A DNA stretch of 64,000 bases from Xestospongia muta (Eukaryota; Porifera; Demospongiae; Haplosclerida; Petrosiidae): contig OY848917.1 in NCBI GenBank assembly GCA_963693285.1, positions 13,640,192-13,704,191 on the forward strand, given 5' to 3'. The notes under the pieces are model-generated. The model saw nothing but the letters and a program-made list of their open reading frames with translations. It was not told where the DNA came from and ran no database searches. Positions 11,676-23,879 of this stretch are shown here, one piece after another. The number at the start of each line of letters is the position of its first letter. Position 1 is the stretch's first letter. The position numbers were made by a program, and so were the translations under genes.

Positions 11676-11927
11676 CCAGCTGAATACACAGATTACTTTG
11701 CGACTGATGCAAAATATTCCAATTCCTATGCCCATTGGCTACCTAACAGGCACAGACAAGTGTTTATAGCCAATGTACTGACTGCGCGCCTGCCCAACAA
11801 TTCACTAAGAATGCCACCAGTGAAGACAATGGAGTCGTTACCAGATGTTAATTTTAAACAAGTCTGCTACAATTCTGTAAGTGGTTTAAGTGGAGATTAT
11901 ATCATTTACATGACTTATGACAATTGA
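11676..11927 (+). pseudogene. PARP catalytic-domain fragment fused to LINE RT (left arm)
   Basis: Residues 41-123 of the 11556-11927 frame read EYTDYFATDAKYSNSYAH ... HRQVFIANVLTARL ... RMPPVKTMESLPDVNFKQVC ... GLSGDYIIYMTYDN. This follows the order of the C-terminal half of poly(ADP-ribose) polymerase catalytic domains of the PARP14/TIPARP type: Y-F-A-x-x-A-x-Y-S, then the VxVL strand, PP, the YDS/CYNS turn, and IFVxFxD. The H-Y-E NAD site is incomplete because the first half is absent. It is joined in frame to LINE reverse transcriptase residues upstream, so it is a chimeric relic, not a working enzyme. The same fusion is in the right arm. Confidence 0.65.
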
Positions 11928-12539
11928 AGGCATATTCAGCCTATCTTATCATTTATTCTGTTTAAATCATTTTAAACATTAACAAAAATGATAGAATAAA
12001 AGAAAGAGAAAGTATTAATTGTGTTGTCATGAATACACTAATTGTTAGTAGACAAACATCAAATTTGAACAAGTCTGTATATTTTGTTTCCATGGGAACT
12101 ATAAAAGTGCACTAACGTCTGTCTTGTTATAGTAGTCCAACATGTGGGATCAATTATGTTACTCTACTCAGTGTCCCAATGAAGAGCTCAGTATATAATA
12201 CTATGAGTCCTAAACCCAGAGTAATATAACAGAGTAGTAATAGTTACAGTCTTATTTTATTGTTACTGTATTATTGCATGTTCTAATTCTCATCTACACG
12301 CTATTTGATTTAAATAGCAATAATTAGTGCAGACTAACATGACACGTGTTCGTGGACATTCGCAATATTACATCACTGCACGTTGCCTTGTGGTTTTCGA
12401 AAGCTGAAGAGAAAGCGTTCTGTTGCTTTTTGTGTGTTGGCTCGCTTGTTGGGAGTCGCTAAGTATGTTCTTTATTTGAATACATATTTTTTCGCCAGTA
12501 ACTAAGCAAATTGCCTACTCTCACTAAGAACTATGTTGT

Positions 12540-13700
12540 CTCAGCTGTTGTTTTTCTGGTAAGAGTATTTACTTTTTAAATTGTTGATAATTCACAATAC
12601 TATCGTTTTTCTAGACCAAACCATGTTCTCCTTCTCCTCATTCGGTTTTCTTGCAATATATTTGCAAGTTCATGGAATCCTGGTTTATGTAAGCATATTA
12701 TATATATATGTAAGTGTACTTACAATGTATCAATTACTTTCCTGCTACTTTTCATTCCTGTTAGGATTTTTAGTGAGCAACTACTAAATTTAGAACCCAA
12801 CCAGTCTAAATTGCATACAAGGCATCAAGCTTTACCTATGTGATAATTATATGAGTCTTTGCATGCTCCACTCAGGCATGTGGTATAATAATTTTGTGGT
12901 TTTACAATGACTGTTTTTGTCTTTGTTACCAAGAAATGTTCCAACACCTCTCACTTGACCCTTTTTAGGACAGCTTTAGATTGGTAATAGTTTAGACCTG
13001 CTGGTTTTTTGAATGCATTGTTGTCTTAGTTGTCAAATTATATGAACACTTTACTCTTTTCAGAATTATTGTGTTAGGATTGACCTCTCAGAACTCTTGT
13101 GTTAGAGTTGGAAATTCAATGATTCTTCAGAGTTCAGAGCTCTCGTGTTAGAGTTAAGCATTCAAGCTGAAGTACTTGTTCTCCTTTGGTCTTCTACACA
13201 ATCTGAGTTATCACAAGTTTCTTGTGTCCAGGCGCAGGTGAGTTATTATATACAAATGTACTTAAAATTAATCAGTTGCATCTTATGACTAGACATATGC
13301 CAGTATTTTGTTGCTGTAGTTTACTCTAGGTACAGTCTTACAGGCTCACAAGCCTAAAACACACATGTAGCTAATAACCTTAGTTGACCCCTGTGATAAA
13401 TAAACATAAAGACATGTAACCAAAATAATTATTGATCTTACATGTTAAGGGCATGTATTAGTTGTACACAAGGCATGTTCAACACCTTTCACTTAACCTC
13501 ATTTTAGGACAATCTTGCTGACTAATTTTTGACATTGTCTTCTAATAGAGCTGCTGTCTTCTGGTAAGAGTAATATAGTAAAAGTTGGTTGTTTCATGTG
13601 CCATCATCTTTCTAGACAAAAAACTTTTTCTTGTTCTCTCCATTGGCTGTTGTAGAACATTATGAGAAGTCTATTAATTCCTGGTTTAGGTGAGCTATTA
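12540..13700 (+). repeat. Two diverged copies of a roughly 0.6-kb unit with splice-site-like signals
   Basis: The blocks at about 12540-12985 and 13470-13700 share, in partly shuffled order, a ctg|gtaagagta donor-like site, a tttctagac acceptor-like site, attcctggttta followed by gt and a tatata run, and a caacacctytcacttraccy motif. This suggests an internal duplication of intron-exon units upstream of the HECT gene. A short AG-bounded piece at 13185-13238 lies between. No protein family is recognisable. Confidence 0.45.
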
Positions 13701-14189
13701 TATATAAATTCACTTACAATTAAATTGGACTTACAAAAAAGTATCTAGAAAGAATAAATGAACGTCTTGCTACTGTTTGCTCAGTCTTTATGTGGTGCGA
13801 AGATAAGTTTGAAGTTTGAGAGAGCACTTTTAGTTGCCTGTAAATGTTTATGTTTTGTCAATGAGGTTAACTTATTTAACTAGGGCAGTTTCAACATGGC
13901 AGGTTTAATATCACAGGATGATGTTGAAAAGGCTCATTCTCATCCCTATCTCATTGTCAGCATCTCATGACCCAGGACTAGCTCTGGTGAGACTGAATTG
14001 TGTATGTATACTGTACATGCATACCAAGTATATCTAGTCACTTGCATTCAAGAGCACAATCGTGTCTACAGATCAGTAGACATATTTTATTTGTGTAGTT
14101 ACTGCTATCACAGTCTCTAGTACACATCTGCATGCAGATATATAGGTTGAGAAATAACCTTTCATATATGTCTACCTATGTATAGATAA

Positions 14190-16477
14190 TGCAGGTGCTA
14201 CAGTTCAACAAACATGTGATGTTGCACTGAGCAATCTCCAAAGAGCCAGAGAAAGGCTCACTGCTAGAGCTCGAGAATCTAAAAATGAAAGTTCTTTTAG
14301 CAGGGAATTCACTCGAACGTCATCTTTCTTAGGACAGAAGAGAAGTTCTGTGAAACTATTGGGCAAAGCAACCTTGTAAATGTGCAGTGAGAACATGGAC
14401 ACATAAATTTGTTTGTTTAAGTCGTTGTGCCCAAGACATCATACCAACTACTGATAGAAAGATGCTTTGTTGGAAGCTGGGCTTGGGGAAAAGAAGATTG
14501 TCATTGAAGATGTTGACTGCTCAGGGGAAGAGTTTCGTGAACTATTGCATGCAGCATTTCCAAAATTAAAAGATTCTGGTGGTGGCTTCATATTTGCAAA
14601 GTGCAAGTGTAATTCACGGTTTTTAGAACCACTCTCATCTATGTGCTTAACCTCACCAAGACGTTTACAAGAAAGAATTGGTAACTCTAGAACATACATC
14701 ATCCCATTACAGAGAGATTTAGACTTGACACCCTGTCAACTTTCACCTGGGGTAAGGCTTGCAGATTATTAATCTGAACATATTTATCATACATGTACAC
14801 ATAGCCTGTGGAGAAGTGCCTATCATGTGCTGAGGATGTCCCTGTAACAGTGTTATGTCAGCATTTGTTATCATGTATAGAGCCAAAGACTGTTTTAAAA
14901 TTGTCAACAATTGTGACTTTTCTCCCACTAAACTTATCAAAGTATGCACAAGTTATATTTTGACATAAACAGGACTTTCGTTAATAGGTTGTCTTCAAAG
15001 GAGAACAGGGTGAAGATGGTGGAGGACTAAGAAAAGTACTTTGGCACCTTTTCTTATTACAACTGAAGGAATGTTACTTTGAGGGTGAAGAGAATAAGAA
15101 AGTAGTTCGACATGATATTCTTTGTCTTCAGGTAAATAATGTGTGAAATTGTTCAAATGATATTAATGGTTTTAAATGGATAAAATCTGTTGCTGTTAAT
15201 TATTTTCTCTCAACTCCATTGTAGACAAATGTTTTTTCACAAAATTGGCTGTTTGATGTCTGTATCTCTTAGTCAAGGAGGATCAGGCTATCCTTATATC
15301 TGTTAGGGGGTTTATGATTACCTTTGTGGCAAGGAGCTTAACGAAATCACTATTGACTACACTATTATACCTGATTATGACATCAAGCTATTAGTAAGCA
15401 AGGTAAATAAGTCATGATGACAACATTATAATTACTTCTAATTTAAGAGTGTATTCATCTGAGACTTACTGAATTAATCTAATTCTGTTGTGTAGTTTCT
15501 TTATTTTATGTGTTAAAAAGAATGACAGTACTGTATTGTTTATAGACTTTAGATGCTGTCAGCAATGAGGACATCCAAGCCCTATCAATGGATGCAATAG
15601 AAGTACTGTCCAACTGTGGGTTCAACAGGGGTCCCACAACTTTGACACTCGAAGATCGTTCTACTTTGGTCCATAGTATCACAATGTACTATACAATACT
15701 TCGATCAAAAGCCAAGCTTGATCAACTATGGAACGGACTTCAAACACTTGGTGTGGCAGATGCCATGAAGTCTCACCAGAATAGTCTAGAATCCCTTTTC
15801 ACTGCTCCTTCACACCCTACTGAATTGACTCCAGGTATCAAGTAGTACATGTACTCTCTGGCAATGTGTTTTTCATGTATTCCTAATAGTTATTATCAAG
15901 TCATTGTTTCAAAACAGAGTTCGCTACTCTGAGAACTCAAGTCATAGAAACGAAAAAGAGATGGCAACATATATACTTTTTGGTGACTATTTAGAGGATT
16001 GCAAAGGTAAGTAGTTCAGAAATTCTAACTAAAAGGCGACTTGTATCTACCAATAATGTTAAGACTTTCTCATGATGAGGTTGGTCGTGGTTTTAGCACT
16101 CTAAGCAATTACACAATTAAATTAGTTTACAGCCTCCACTCTCTAAGTGATTTCTTTGATGTCATTCATTAGTTACTTCATGTATACATTCACTAAGATT
16201 GGTTATAAGACTTGAATACACTGTTTTTTATGTACTTTCACATTCCTTACAGGTGAGTGTAATGAAGTTTCCTTGAAGGATGTTCTCAGTTTTTTTACTG
16301 GTTCATCAGCTGTACCTCCACTTGGGTTTGATAAAGGTCCAACTATGTCATTCAGCCACAATGCAGTTTATCCAACAGCCTCTATGTGTGTTTTCTCACT
16401 CACTCTACCTACACGATACTACAATGACTACAATCAATCAGGCGTTTACTTGTCATGGTGGGTTTGGCTCAGTTTGA
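14190..16477 (+). pseudogene. HECT-domain E3 ligase-like gene (G2E3-like), left copy with catalytic Cys
   Basis: Exon order follows HECT-only proteins of the G2E3-like type common in fish and invertebrates. Segments: ARERLTARARESK linker (14193-14380); EAGLGEKKIVIEDVDCSGEE (14479-14752); CLSCAEDVPVTVLCQH Cys/His segment (about 14810-14945); HECT N-lobe FKGEQGEDGGGLRKVLW (14988-15132); GGSGYPYIC-stop-GVYDYLCGKE (15210-15402); ALSMDAIEVLSNCGFNRGP (15546-15834); VRYSENSSHRNEKEMATYI (15918-16008); FFTGSSAVPPLGFD with YPTASMCVFSLTLPTRY (16253-16477), where the Cys is the expected ubiquitin-thioester residue, ending HGGFGSV. Frameshifts near 14385 and 14465, one before GGSGYP and one before HGGFG, plus an in-frame TAG make it inactive as written. 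The shared breaks occur in both arms. Confidence 0.8.
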
Positions 16478-16481
16478 TTAA

Positions 16482-16770
16482 TGTTATGCTCAATATTATA
16501 TTATGCTCTTGATGAAAGTATGTCAATCACTCATTGTATTCATTTTATGTTCAATTTATTTGTTTTTGGACAGTATAGTCTCCCTTGTATACTCTTGATG
16601 AGATTTTGGTAAAACGTTTTGTCAATCAATAGTTTATTTTATGCTCATTGTATTAATTTTATGTTCAATTTATTATTTGTTTTGGGACAATATAGTCTTC
16701 CTAATAATGCTTGTATACTCTGGATGAGATTTTGGTAAAATGTTTTGTCAATCAATAGTTTATTTTATGC
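16482..16770 (+). repeat. Tandem repeat, two units (114 and 126 bp) plus a partial one
   Basis: Units 16531-16644 and 16645-16770 share tcattgtat, attttatgttcaattta, tatagtct, gagattttggtaaaa and gttttgtcaatcaatagttt. A partial unit precedes at 16482-16530. It lies between the HECT stop and the end of integrase B, in the palindrome spacer. Confidence 0.8.
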
Positions 16771-18090
16771 TTGATCTGTTTATATTTTTGGAAGGAAAAA
16801 AGTGAAAATGTTTATGTAACTGTTTGTGTTCTACACCAAATTTTGTATCTGGATATTGTCGAAGTTCTTCTACTAATAGGATTCTTTGATGTTCAGTTAA
16901 GAAATTAGAGGGAAGATCAGGTACGATAACAGCATTACTATCATCATCAGTACTCACTGGTCCACTACATCAATGCCATAATCACAATCCTATAAATAAA
17001 AGCACCTAATAAGTAATTCATTTCTTTCTAAATAGTATTCACAACAGTATGCTAATCTAACTTTACACATGGTATAATGTTACAGACTTAAAGTCTGCTA
17101 TGCTTTGTAAACTACATAGGTTAACATACATATTGTATAACATGACACTGATTACAAAATATACATACTTCAGTAGTTCCTGTAACTGCTAGTACTGCCG
17201 TACTTGTTGGTGTTTCCATCCTAACTTGAGTCATTCCCAGAATCCATAGCTGATGTGGTGTTTGGTTATGTGCTGTACGGAGAGGATGGTTACACCATAC
17301 CTCACGAAACATGTCCACTTGACATTGTATAATTGGTAGATAAACATAGTGAAGGGCACATAGATCAACTTCACTACCTGGATCTAATAGACTGACTTCT
17401 TCCAGCGAATAGAATAGGAAGTAATAGAAACTAATGCAACCTTGCAAAAGATCTCTCCATAAACGTTCTATCCTTTGGTTGTGTACACTTCTACCACAGA
17501 TGAAACTTCTTTCTGGACCTCTTTCGGAATGCTCGAGCATGAAGCGTCCAACTAGAACATTTTCTCCTCCATAGTCTGAACGTACACAAGATGATAGTCC
17601 ATAACACTTGACAGCTTGCAGAAATACATTAAAAACAGTCACATCTTTGTTATTAGAGGCTACCTTTAAGTAAACTGGAACTCGGCTATATCCATCTATA
17701 CCTCCATGTATTACTAACCGCCACCTTATAAGCTTGTGATATCCATCAATGTGCCACAATGCATTGGGGCTTGCAACGTTATATTGCCTACAATGAAGAG
17801 TGCTATGTAGCCTAGTTTCAAGTCCCAAGGGGTCAACACGACGAATTGACTCTCTCACTCTTTCTCTTTGCAATATCACACCATTAACCTTAAGCAGTCT
17901 GTATTGATTGTATGCCACAAGCAGGTAAGCATGTTACAATCTCCTTAACTAGGTCATCCAAATCTTGATTAGTTATTTCACTGAATCGATTGAATTCTAT
18001 CCCAAACTCCTTTAGTTTTCGTTGAATCGTACGTGTAGAGCAACCAATCAATGTTGCAATGTCAGTTTCTTTAAATCCATTTTCAACCAA
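16760..18090 (-). pseudogene. Integrase B: DDE integrase-core protein with HTH, one frameshift
   Basis: On the minus strand 18090-17890 encodes an HTH region (VENGFKETDIATLIGCSTRT, then RKLKEFGIE and ITNQDLDDLVKEIV). About 17905-17920 a one-base frameshift separates it from the catalytic frame (17918-17121): [15 protein letters not shown], then D58 in [17 protein letters not shown]115 in RSDYGGEN, E151 in QRIERLWRD. The end, after an intron, is probably 16957-16760 (TDDDSNAVIVPDLPS, a Ser/Pro tail like those of relatives). The family is the animal integrase core domain group whose members carry HGG(I/V)DGYSR and RSDxGGEN. The HTH reading frame begins directly at the inner boundary of the right palindrome arm, so its own promoter and first codons are missing. 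Confidence 0.85.
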
Positions 18091-18094
18091 CCTA

Positions 18095-20240
18095 TATCAA
18101 ACCCAACTGGAGGTACAGCTGATGAACCAGTAAAAAAACTGAGAACATCCTTCAAGGAAACTTCATTACACTCACCTGTAAGGAATGTGAAAGTACATAA
18201 AAACAGTGTATTCAAGTCTTATAACCAATCTTAGTGAATGTATACATGAAGTAACTAATGAATGACATCAAAGAAATCACTTAGAGAGTGGAGGCTGTAA
18301 ACTAATTTAATTGTGTAATTACTTAGAGTGCTAAAACCACGACCAACCTCATCATGAGAAAGTCTTAACATTATTGGTAGATACAAGTCGCCTTTTAGTT
18401 AGAATTTCTGAACTACTTACCTTTGCAATCCTCTAAATAGTCACCAAAAAGTATATATGTTGCCATCTCTTTTTCTTTTCTATGACTTGAATTCTCAGAG
18501 TAGCGAACTCTGTTTTGAAACAGTGACTTGATTATAACTATTAGGAATACATGAAAAACACATTGCCAGAGAGTACATGTACTACTTGATACCTGGAGTC
18601 AATTCAGTAGGGTGTGAAGGAGCAGTGAAAAGGGATTCTAGACTATTCTGGTGAGACTTCATGGCATCTGCCACACCAAGTGTTTGAAGTCCGTTCCATA
18701 GTTGATCAAGCTCGGCTTTTGATCGAAGTATTGTATAGTACATTGTGATACTATGGACCAAAGTAGAACGATCTTCGAGTGTCAAAGTTGTGGGACCCCT
18801 GTTGAACCCACAGTTGGACAGTACTTCTATTGCATCCATTGATAGGGCTTGGATGTCCTCATTGCTGACAGCATCTAAAGTCTATAAACAATACAGTACT
18901 GTCATTCTTTTTAACACATAAAATAAAGAAACTACACAACAGAATTAGATTAATTCAGTAAGTCTCAGATGAATACACTCTTAAATTAGAAGTAATTATA
19001 ATGTTGTCATCATGACTTATTTACCTTGCTTACTAATAGCTTGATGTCATAATCAGGTATAATAGTGTAGTCAATAGTGATTTCGTTAAGCTCCTTGCCA
19101 CAAAGGTAATCATAAACCCCCTAACAGATATAAGGATAGCCTGATCCTCCTTGACTAAGAGATACAGACATCAAACAGCCAATTTTGTGAAAAAACATTT
19201 GTCTACAATGGAGTTGAGAGAAAATAATTAACAGCAACAGATTTTATCCATTTAAAACCATTAATATCATTTGAACAATTTCACACATTATTTACCTGAA
19301 GACAAAGAATATCATGTCGAACTACTTTCTTATTCTCTTCACCCTCAAAGTAACATTCCTTCAGTTGTAATAAGAAAAGGTGCCAAAGTACTTTTCTTAG
19401 TCCTCCACCATCTTCACCCTGTTCTCCTTTGAAGACAACCTATCAACGAAAGTCCTGTTTATGTCAAAATATAACTTGTGCATACTTTGATAAGTTTAGT
19501 GGGAGAAAAGTCACAATTGTTGACAATTTTAAAACAGTCTTTGGCTCTATACATGATAACAAATGCTGACATAACACTGTTACAGGGACATCCTTAGCAC
19601 ATGATAGGCACTTCTCCACAGGCTATGTGTACATGTATGATAAATATGTTCAGATTAATAATCTGCAAGCCTTACCCCAGGTGAAAGTTGACAGGGTGTC
19701 AAGTCTAAATCTCTCTGTAATGGGATGATGTATGTTCTAGAGTTACCAATCCTTTCTTGTAAACGTCTTGGTGAGGTTAAGCACATAGATGAGAGTGGTT
19801 CTAAAAACCGTGAATTACACTTGCACTTTGCAAATATGAAGCCACCACCAGAATCTTTTAATTTTGGAAATGCTGCATGCAATAGTTCACGAAACTCTTC
19901 CCCTGAGCAGTCAACATCTTCAATGACAATCTTCTTTTCCCCAAGCCCAGCTTCCAACAAAGCATCTTTCTATCAGTAGTTGGTATGATGATGTCTTGGG
20001 CACAACGACTTAAACAAACAAATTTATGTGTCCATGTTCTCACTGCACATTTACAAGGTTGCTTTGCCCAATAGTTTCACAGAACTTCTCTTCTGTCCTA
20101 AGAAAGATGACGTTCGAGTGAATTCCCTGCTAAAAGAACTTTCATTTTTAGATTCTCGAGCTCTAGCAGTGAGCCTTTCTCTGGCTCTTTGGAGATTGCT
20201 CAGTGCAACATCACATGTTTGTTGAACTGTAGCACCTGCA
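18095..20240 (-). pseudogene. HECT-domain gene, right copy, lacking the catalytic Cys end
   Basis: Mirror of the left HECT gene with the same frameshifts and in-frame stop. The coding sequence stops at SSAVPPLGFD; everything after, including the thioester Cys and C-terminal tail, is replaced by the HTH part of integrase B, which runs in the same direction. Differences from the left copy are minimal: K to E in SKAKLDQ and an extra Ile codon in AQDIIIPTTD. The pseudogene state therefore predates the inverted duplication. Confidence 0.8.
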
Positions 20241-22502
20241 TTATCTATACATAGGTAGACATATATGAAAGGTTATTTCTCAACCTATATATCTGCATGC
20301 AGATGTGTACTAGAGACTGTGATAGCAGTAACTACACAAATAAAATATGTCTACTGATCTGTAGACACGATTGTGCTCTTGAATGCAAGTGACTAGATAT
20401 ACTTGGTATGCATGTACAGTATACATACACAATTCAGTCTCACCAGAGCTAGTCCTGGGTCATGAGATGCTGACAATGAGATAGGGATGAGAATGAGCCT
20501 TTTCAACATCATCCTGTGATATTAAACCTGCCATGTTGAAACTGCCCTAGTTAAATAAGTTAACCTCATTGACAAAACATAAACATTTACAGGCAACTAA
20601 AAGTGCTCTCTCAAACTTCAAACTTATCTTCGCACCACATAAAGACTGAGCAAACAGTAGCAAGACGTTCATTTATTCTTTCTAGATACTTTTTTGTAAG
20701 TCCAATTTAATTGTAAGTGAATTTATATATAATAGCTCACCTAAACCAGGAATTAATAGACTTCTCATAATGTTCTACAACAGCCAATGGAGAGAACAAG
20801 AAAAAGTTTTTTGTCTAGAAAGATGATGGCACATGAAACAACCAACTTTTACTATATTACTCTTACCAGAAGACAGCAGCTCTATTAGAAGACAATGTCA
20901 AAAATTAGTCAGCAAGATTGTCCTAAAATGAGGTTAAGTGAAAGGTGTTGAACATGCCTTGTGTACAACTAATACATGCCCTTAACATGTAAGATCAATA
21001 ATTATTTTGGTTACATGTCTTTATGTTTATTTATCACAGGGGTCAACTAAGGTTATTAGCTACATGTGTGTTTTAGGCTTGTGAGCCTGTAAGACTGTAC
21101 CTAGAGTAAACTACAGCAACAAAATACTGGCATATGTCTAGTCATAAGATGCAACTGATTAATTTTAAGTACATTTGTATATAATAACTCACCTGCGCCT
21201 GGACACAAGAAACTTGTGATAACTCAGATTGTGTAGAAGACCAAAGGAGAACAAGTACTTCAGCTTGAATGCTTAACTCTAACACGAGAGCTCTGAACTC
21301 TGAAGAATCATTGAATTTCCAACTCTAACACAAGAGTTCTGAGAGGTCAATCCTAACACAATAATTCTGAAAAGAGTAAAGTGTTCATATAATTTGACAA
21401 CTAAGACAACAATGCATTCAAAAAACCAGCAGGTCTAAACTATTACCAATCTAAAGCTGTCCTAAAAAGGGTCAAGTGAGAGGTGTTGGAACATTTCTTG
21501 GTAACAAAGACAAAAACAGTCATTGTAAAACCACAAAATTATTATACCACATGCCTGAGTGGAGCATGCAAAGACTCATATAATTATCACATAGGTAAAG
21601 CTTGATGCCTTGTATGCAATTTAGACTGGTTGGGTTCTAAATTTAGTAGTTGCTCACTAAAAATCCTAACAGGAATGAAAAGTAGCAGGAAAGTAATTGA
21701 TACATTGTAAGTACACTTACATATATATATAATATGCTTACATAAACCAGGATTCCATGAACTTGCAAATATATTGCAAGAAAACCGAATGAGGAGAAGG
21801 AGAACATGGTTTGGTCTAGAAAAACGATAGTATTGTGAATTATCAACAATTTAAAAAGTAAATACTCTTACCAGAAAAACAACAGCTGAGACAACATAGT
21901 TCTTAGTGAGAGTAGGCAATTTGCTTAGTTACTGGCGAAAAAATATGTATTCAAATAAAGAACATACTTAGCGACTCCCAACAAGCGAGCCAACACACAA
22001 AAAGCAACAGAACGCTTTCTCTTCAGCTTTCGAAAACCACAAGGCAACGTGCAGTGATGTAATATTGCGAATGTCCACGAACACGTGTCATGTTAGTCTG
22101 CACTAATTATTGCTATTTAAATCAAATAGCGTGTAGATGAGAATTAGAACATGCAATAATACAGTAACAATAAAATAAGACTGTAACTATTACTACTCTG
22201 TTATATTACTCTGGGTTTAGGACTCATAGTATTATATACTGAGCTCTTCATTGGGACACTGAGTAGAGTAACATAATTGATCCCACATGTTGGACTACTA
22301 TAACAAGACAGACGTTAGTGCACTTTTATAGTTCCCATGGAAACAAAATATACAGACTTGTTCAAATTTGATGTTTGTCTACTAACAATTAGTGTATTCA
22401 TGACAACACAATTAATACTTTCTCTTTCTTTTATTCTATCATTTTTGTTAATGTTTAAAATGATTTAAACAGAATAAATGATAAGATAGGCTGAATATGC
22501 CT

Positions 22503-22754
22503 TCAATTGTCATAAGTCATGTAAATGATATAATCTCCACTTAAACCACTTACAGAATTGTAGCAGACTTGTTTAAAATTAACATCTGGTAACGACTCCA
22601 TTGTCTTCACTGGTGGCATTCTTAGTGAATTGTTGGGCAGGCGCGCAGTCAGTACATTGGCTATAAACACTTGTCTGTGCCTGTTAGGTAGCCAATGGGC
22701 ATAGGAATTGGAATATTTTGCATCAGTCGCAAAGTAATCTGTGTATTCAGCTGG
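22503..22754 (-). pseudogene. PARP-like fragment, right arm
   Basis: Identical at protein level over all 123 residues of the RT-PARP fusion frame to the left copy (11556-11927). See that entry for motifs. Confidence 0.65.
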
Positions 22755-23740
22755 AGTAATATAATCTGTGTAAATTAGAAATAGCAAGTGACCTGGTACT
22801 GACCCTTGAAGTATTCCTGAAATGACTGGTAGTTCTATTAAATGAACGCCATTGTGATAACATATATTATACACTACCAGATTAATCGTTACAAATCCAT
22901 CTCAGTAGAAAAGTTACCAATCCCCATATTTTCTAATTTTAGTAGCAATATTTTATGTGGCACACTAAGAAAGCATTTTTTAGTCAAAGAAAGCTGGGCA
23001 AATTGAAGATATCTTGTTCAAAATTTATACCAATCATCTTGAATAGAAGTTGAGTTAAGATAGTTGATGTTTTTGGGAGAAAAACTTATTAATTATTTAA
23101 AAAGGAACAAGACTCCTGGAAGTTGTTGCTTAATATCATAAAATATTCTTCTCAAGTAGCTTATCAATAATGGGTGACAGAGAACTAGGACAAAACCTAT
23201 CAACAGATTGAGGTCCATTTACCTTTGTTATAGGTACAGCAAATACTACCTTCTAAGATGAAGGAACTAAACTGTTAGGTATAGACATAATGAATAGTTT
23301 GTAGTAGTAGGTGTGATAGAGACAGCCATAGTCTCAAACATTTTAACTGTAATTTTGTCTAAATCAGATGATTTTTTAAATTCAAGAAATAAAATTAAAT
23401 GATAAACAGTTCAGAGATGAGACTATACACAGGGTTATTTGTAGGGGACAAGAATCTTTACAGGTATGAGGCAGAGGTGGAAGTTGATCATTGAAAAATA
23501 ATGCAATTAAGTTAGTCAGTAATGCATTAACTATATCAACGTCAGGTGTTAAACTTCTATAAATATAAGGTTGGGAACAGCTGGTTAATATTTTATTAAA
23601 CATTTAATATATTTGCAGAATTCCTTTGTATGAGGAATAAGATTAGGAACATATTTTGGCACATATAATAGAGGATACAATACAATATCTTAAATATTTA
23701 TAGTGTGCTTCAGTACTGCTTGAGAGAGAGCATTTATACT
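22755..23740 (-). pseudogene. LINE reverse transcriptase remnant, right arm
   Basis: Mirror of 10690-11675 with the same stop pattern; the 73-residue frame at 23603-23382 is identical to that at 10826-11047. Confidence 0.75.
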
Positions 23741-23879
23741 TTCAGTACCAATTAATAACAGGATCAAAAATTAAATTAGTTTCACACATAACCAACAACA
23801 ATTATTTAAAATAACTATACTACTACTAAAACAACATGGAGAAACCAATAGTGAACTTCAAATTATTATAAAATTTAGA

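Larger units (their letters stand above)
10402..16333 (+). repeat. Palindrome I, left arm (about 5.9 kb inverted repeat)
   Basis: Matches 18095-24030 as reverse complement. Paired positions add up to about 34,430 all along (for example 11556 with 22874, 12581 with 21849, 14205 with 20225). Translations of matching segments are identical over 123, 73, 68, 65, 84 and 101 residues, with one K/E change in another 85. Known small differences include a 3-base insertion in the right arm (near 20000). The outer end lies in a GTT/ATT microsatellite, the inner end inside the HECT C-lobe. Confidence 0.97.
16334..18094. other. Single-copy spacer of palindrome I
   Basis: The 1.76-kb unique loop between the two arms. 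It holds the last part of the left HECT gene including its catalytic Cys (16334-16477), a tandem repeat, and integrase B on the minus strand. Confidence 0.9.

Noticed and set aside
14205..14402. Minus-strand 65-codon frame and its mirror at 20028-20225
   Set aside because: Antisense of the HECT gene's first conserved exon (ARERLTARARESK).
7413..18095. Maverick/Polinton interpretation of the integrase cluster
   Set aside because: No protein-primed DNA polymerase B, packaging ATPase, protease or capsid gene is seen, and the integrase families differ from the Polinton one.
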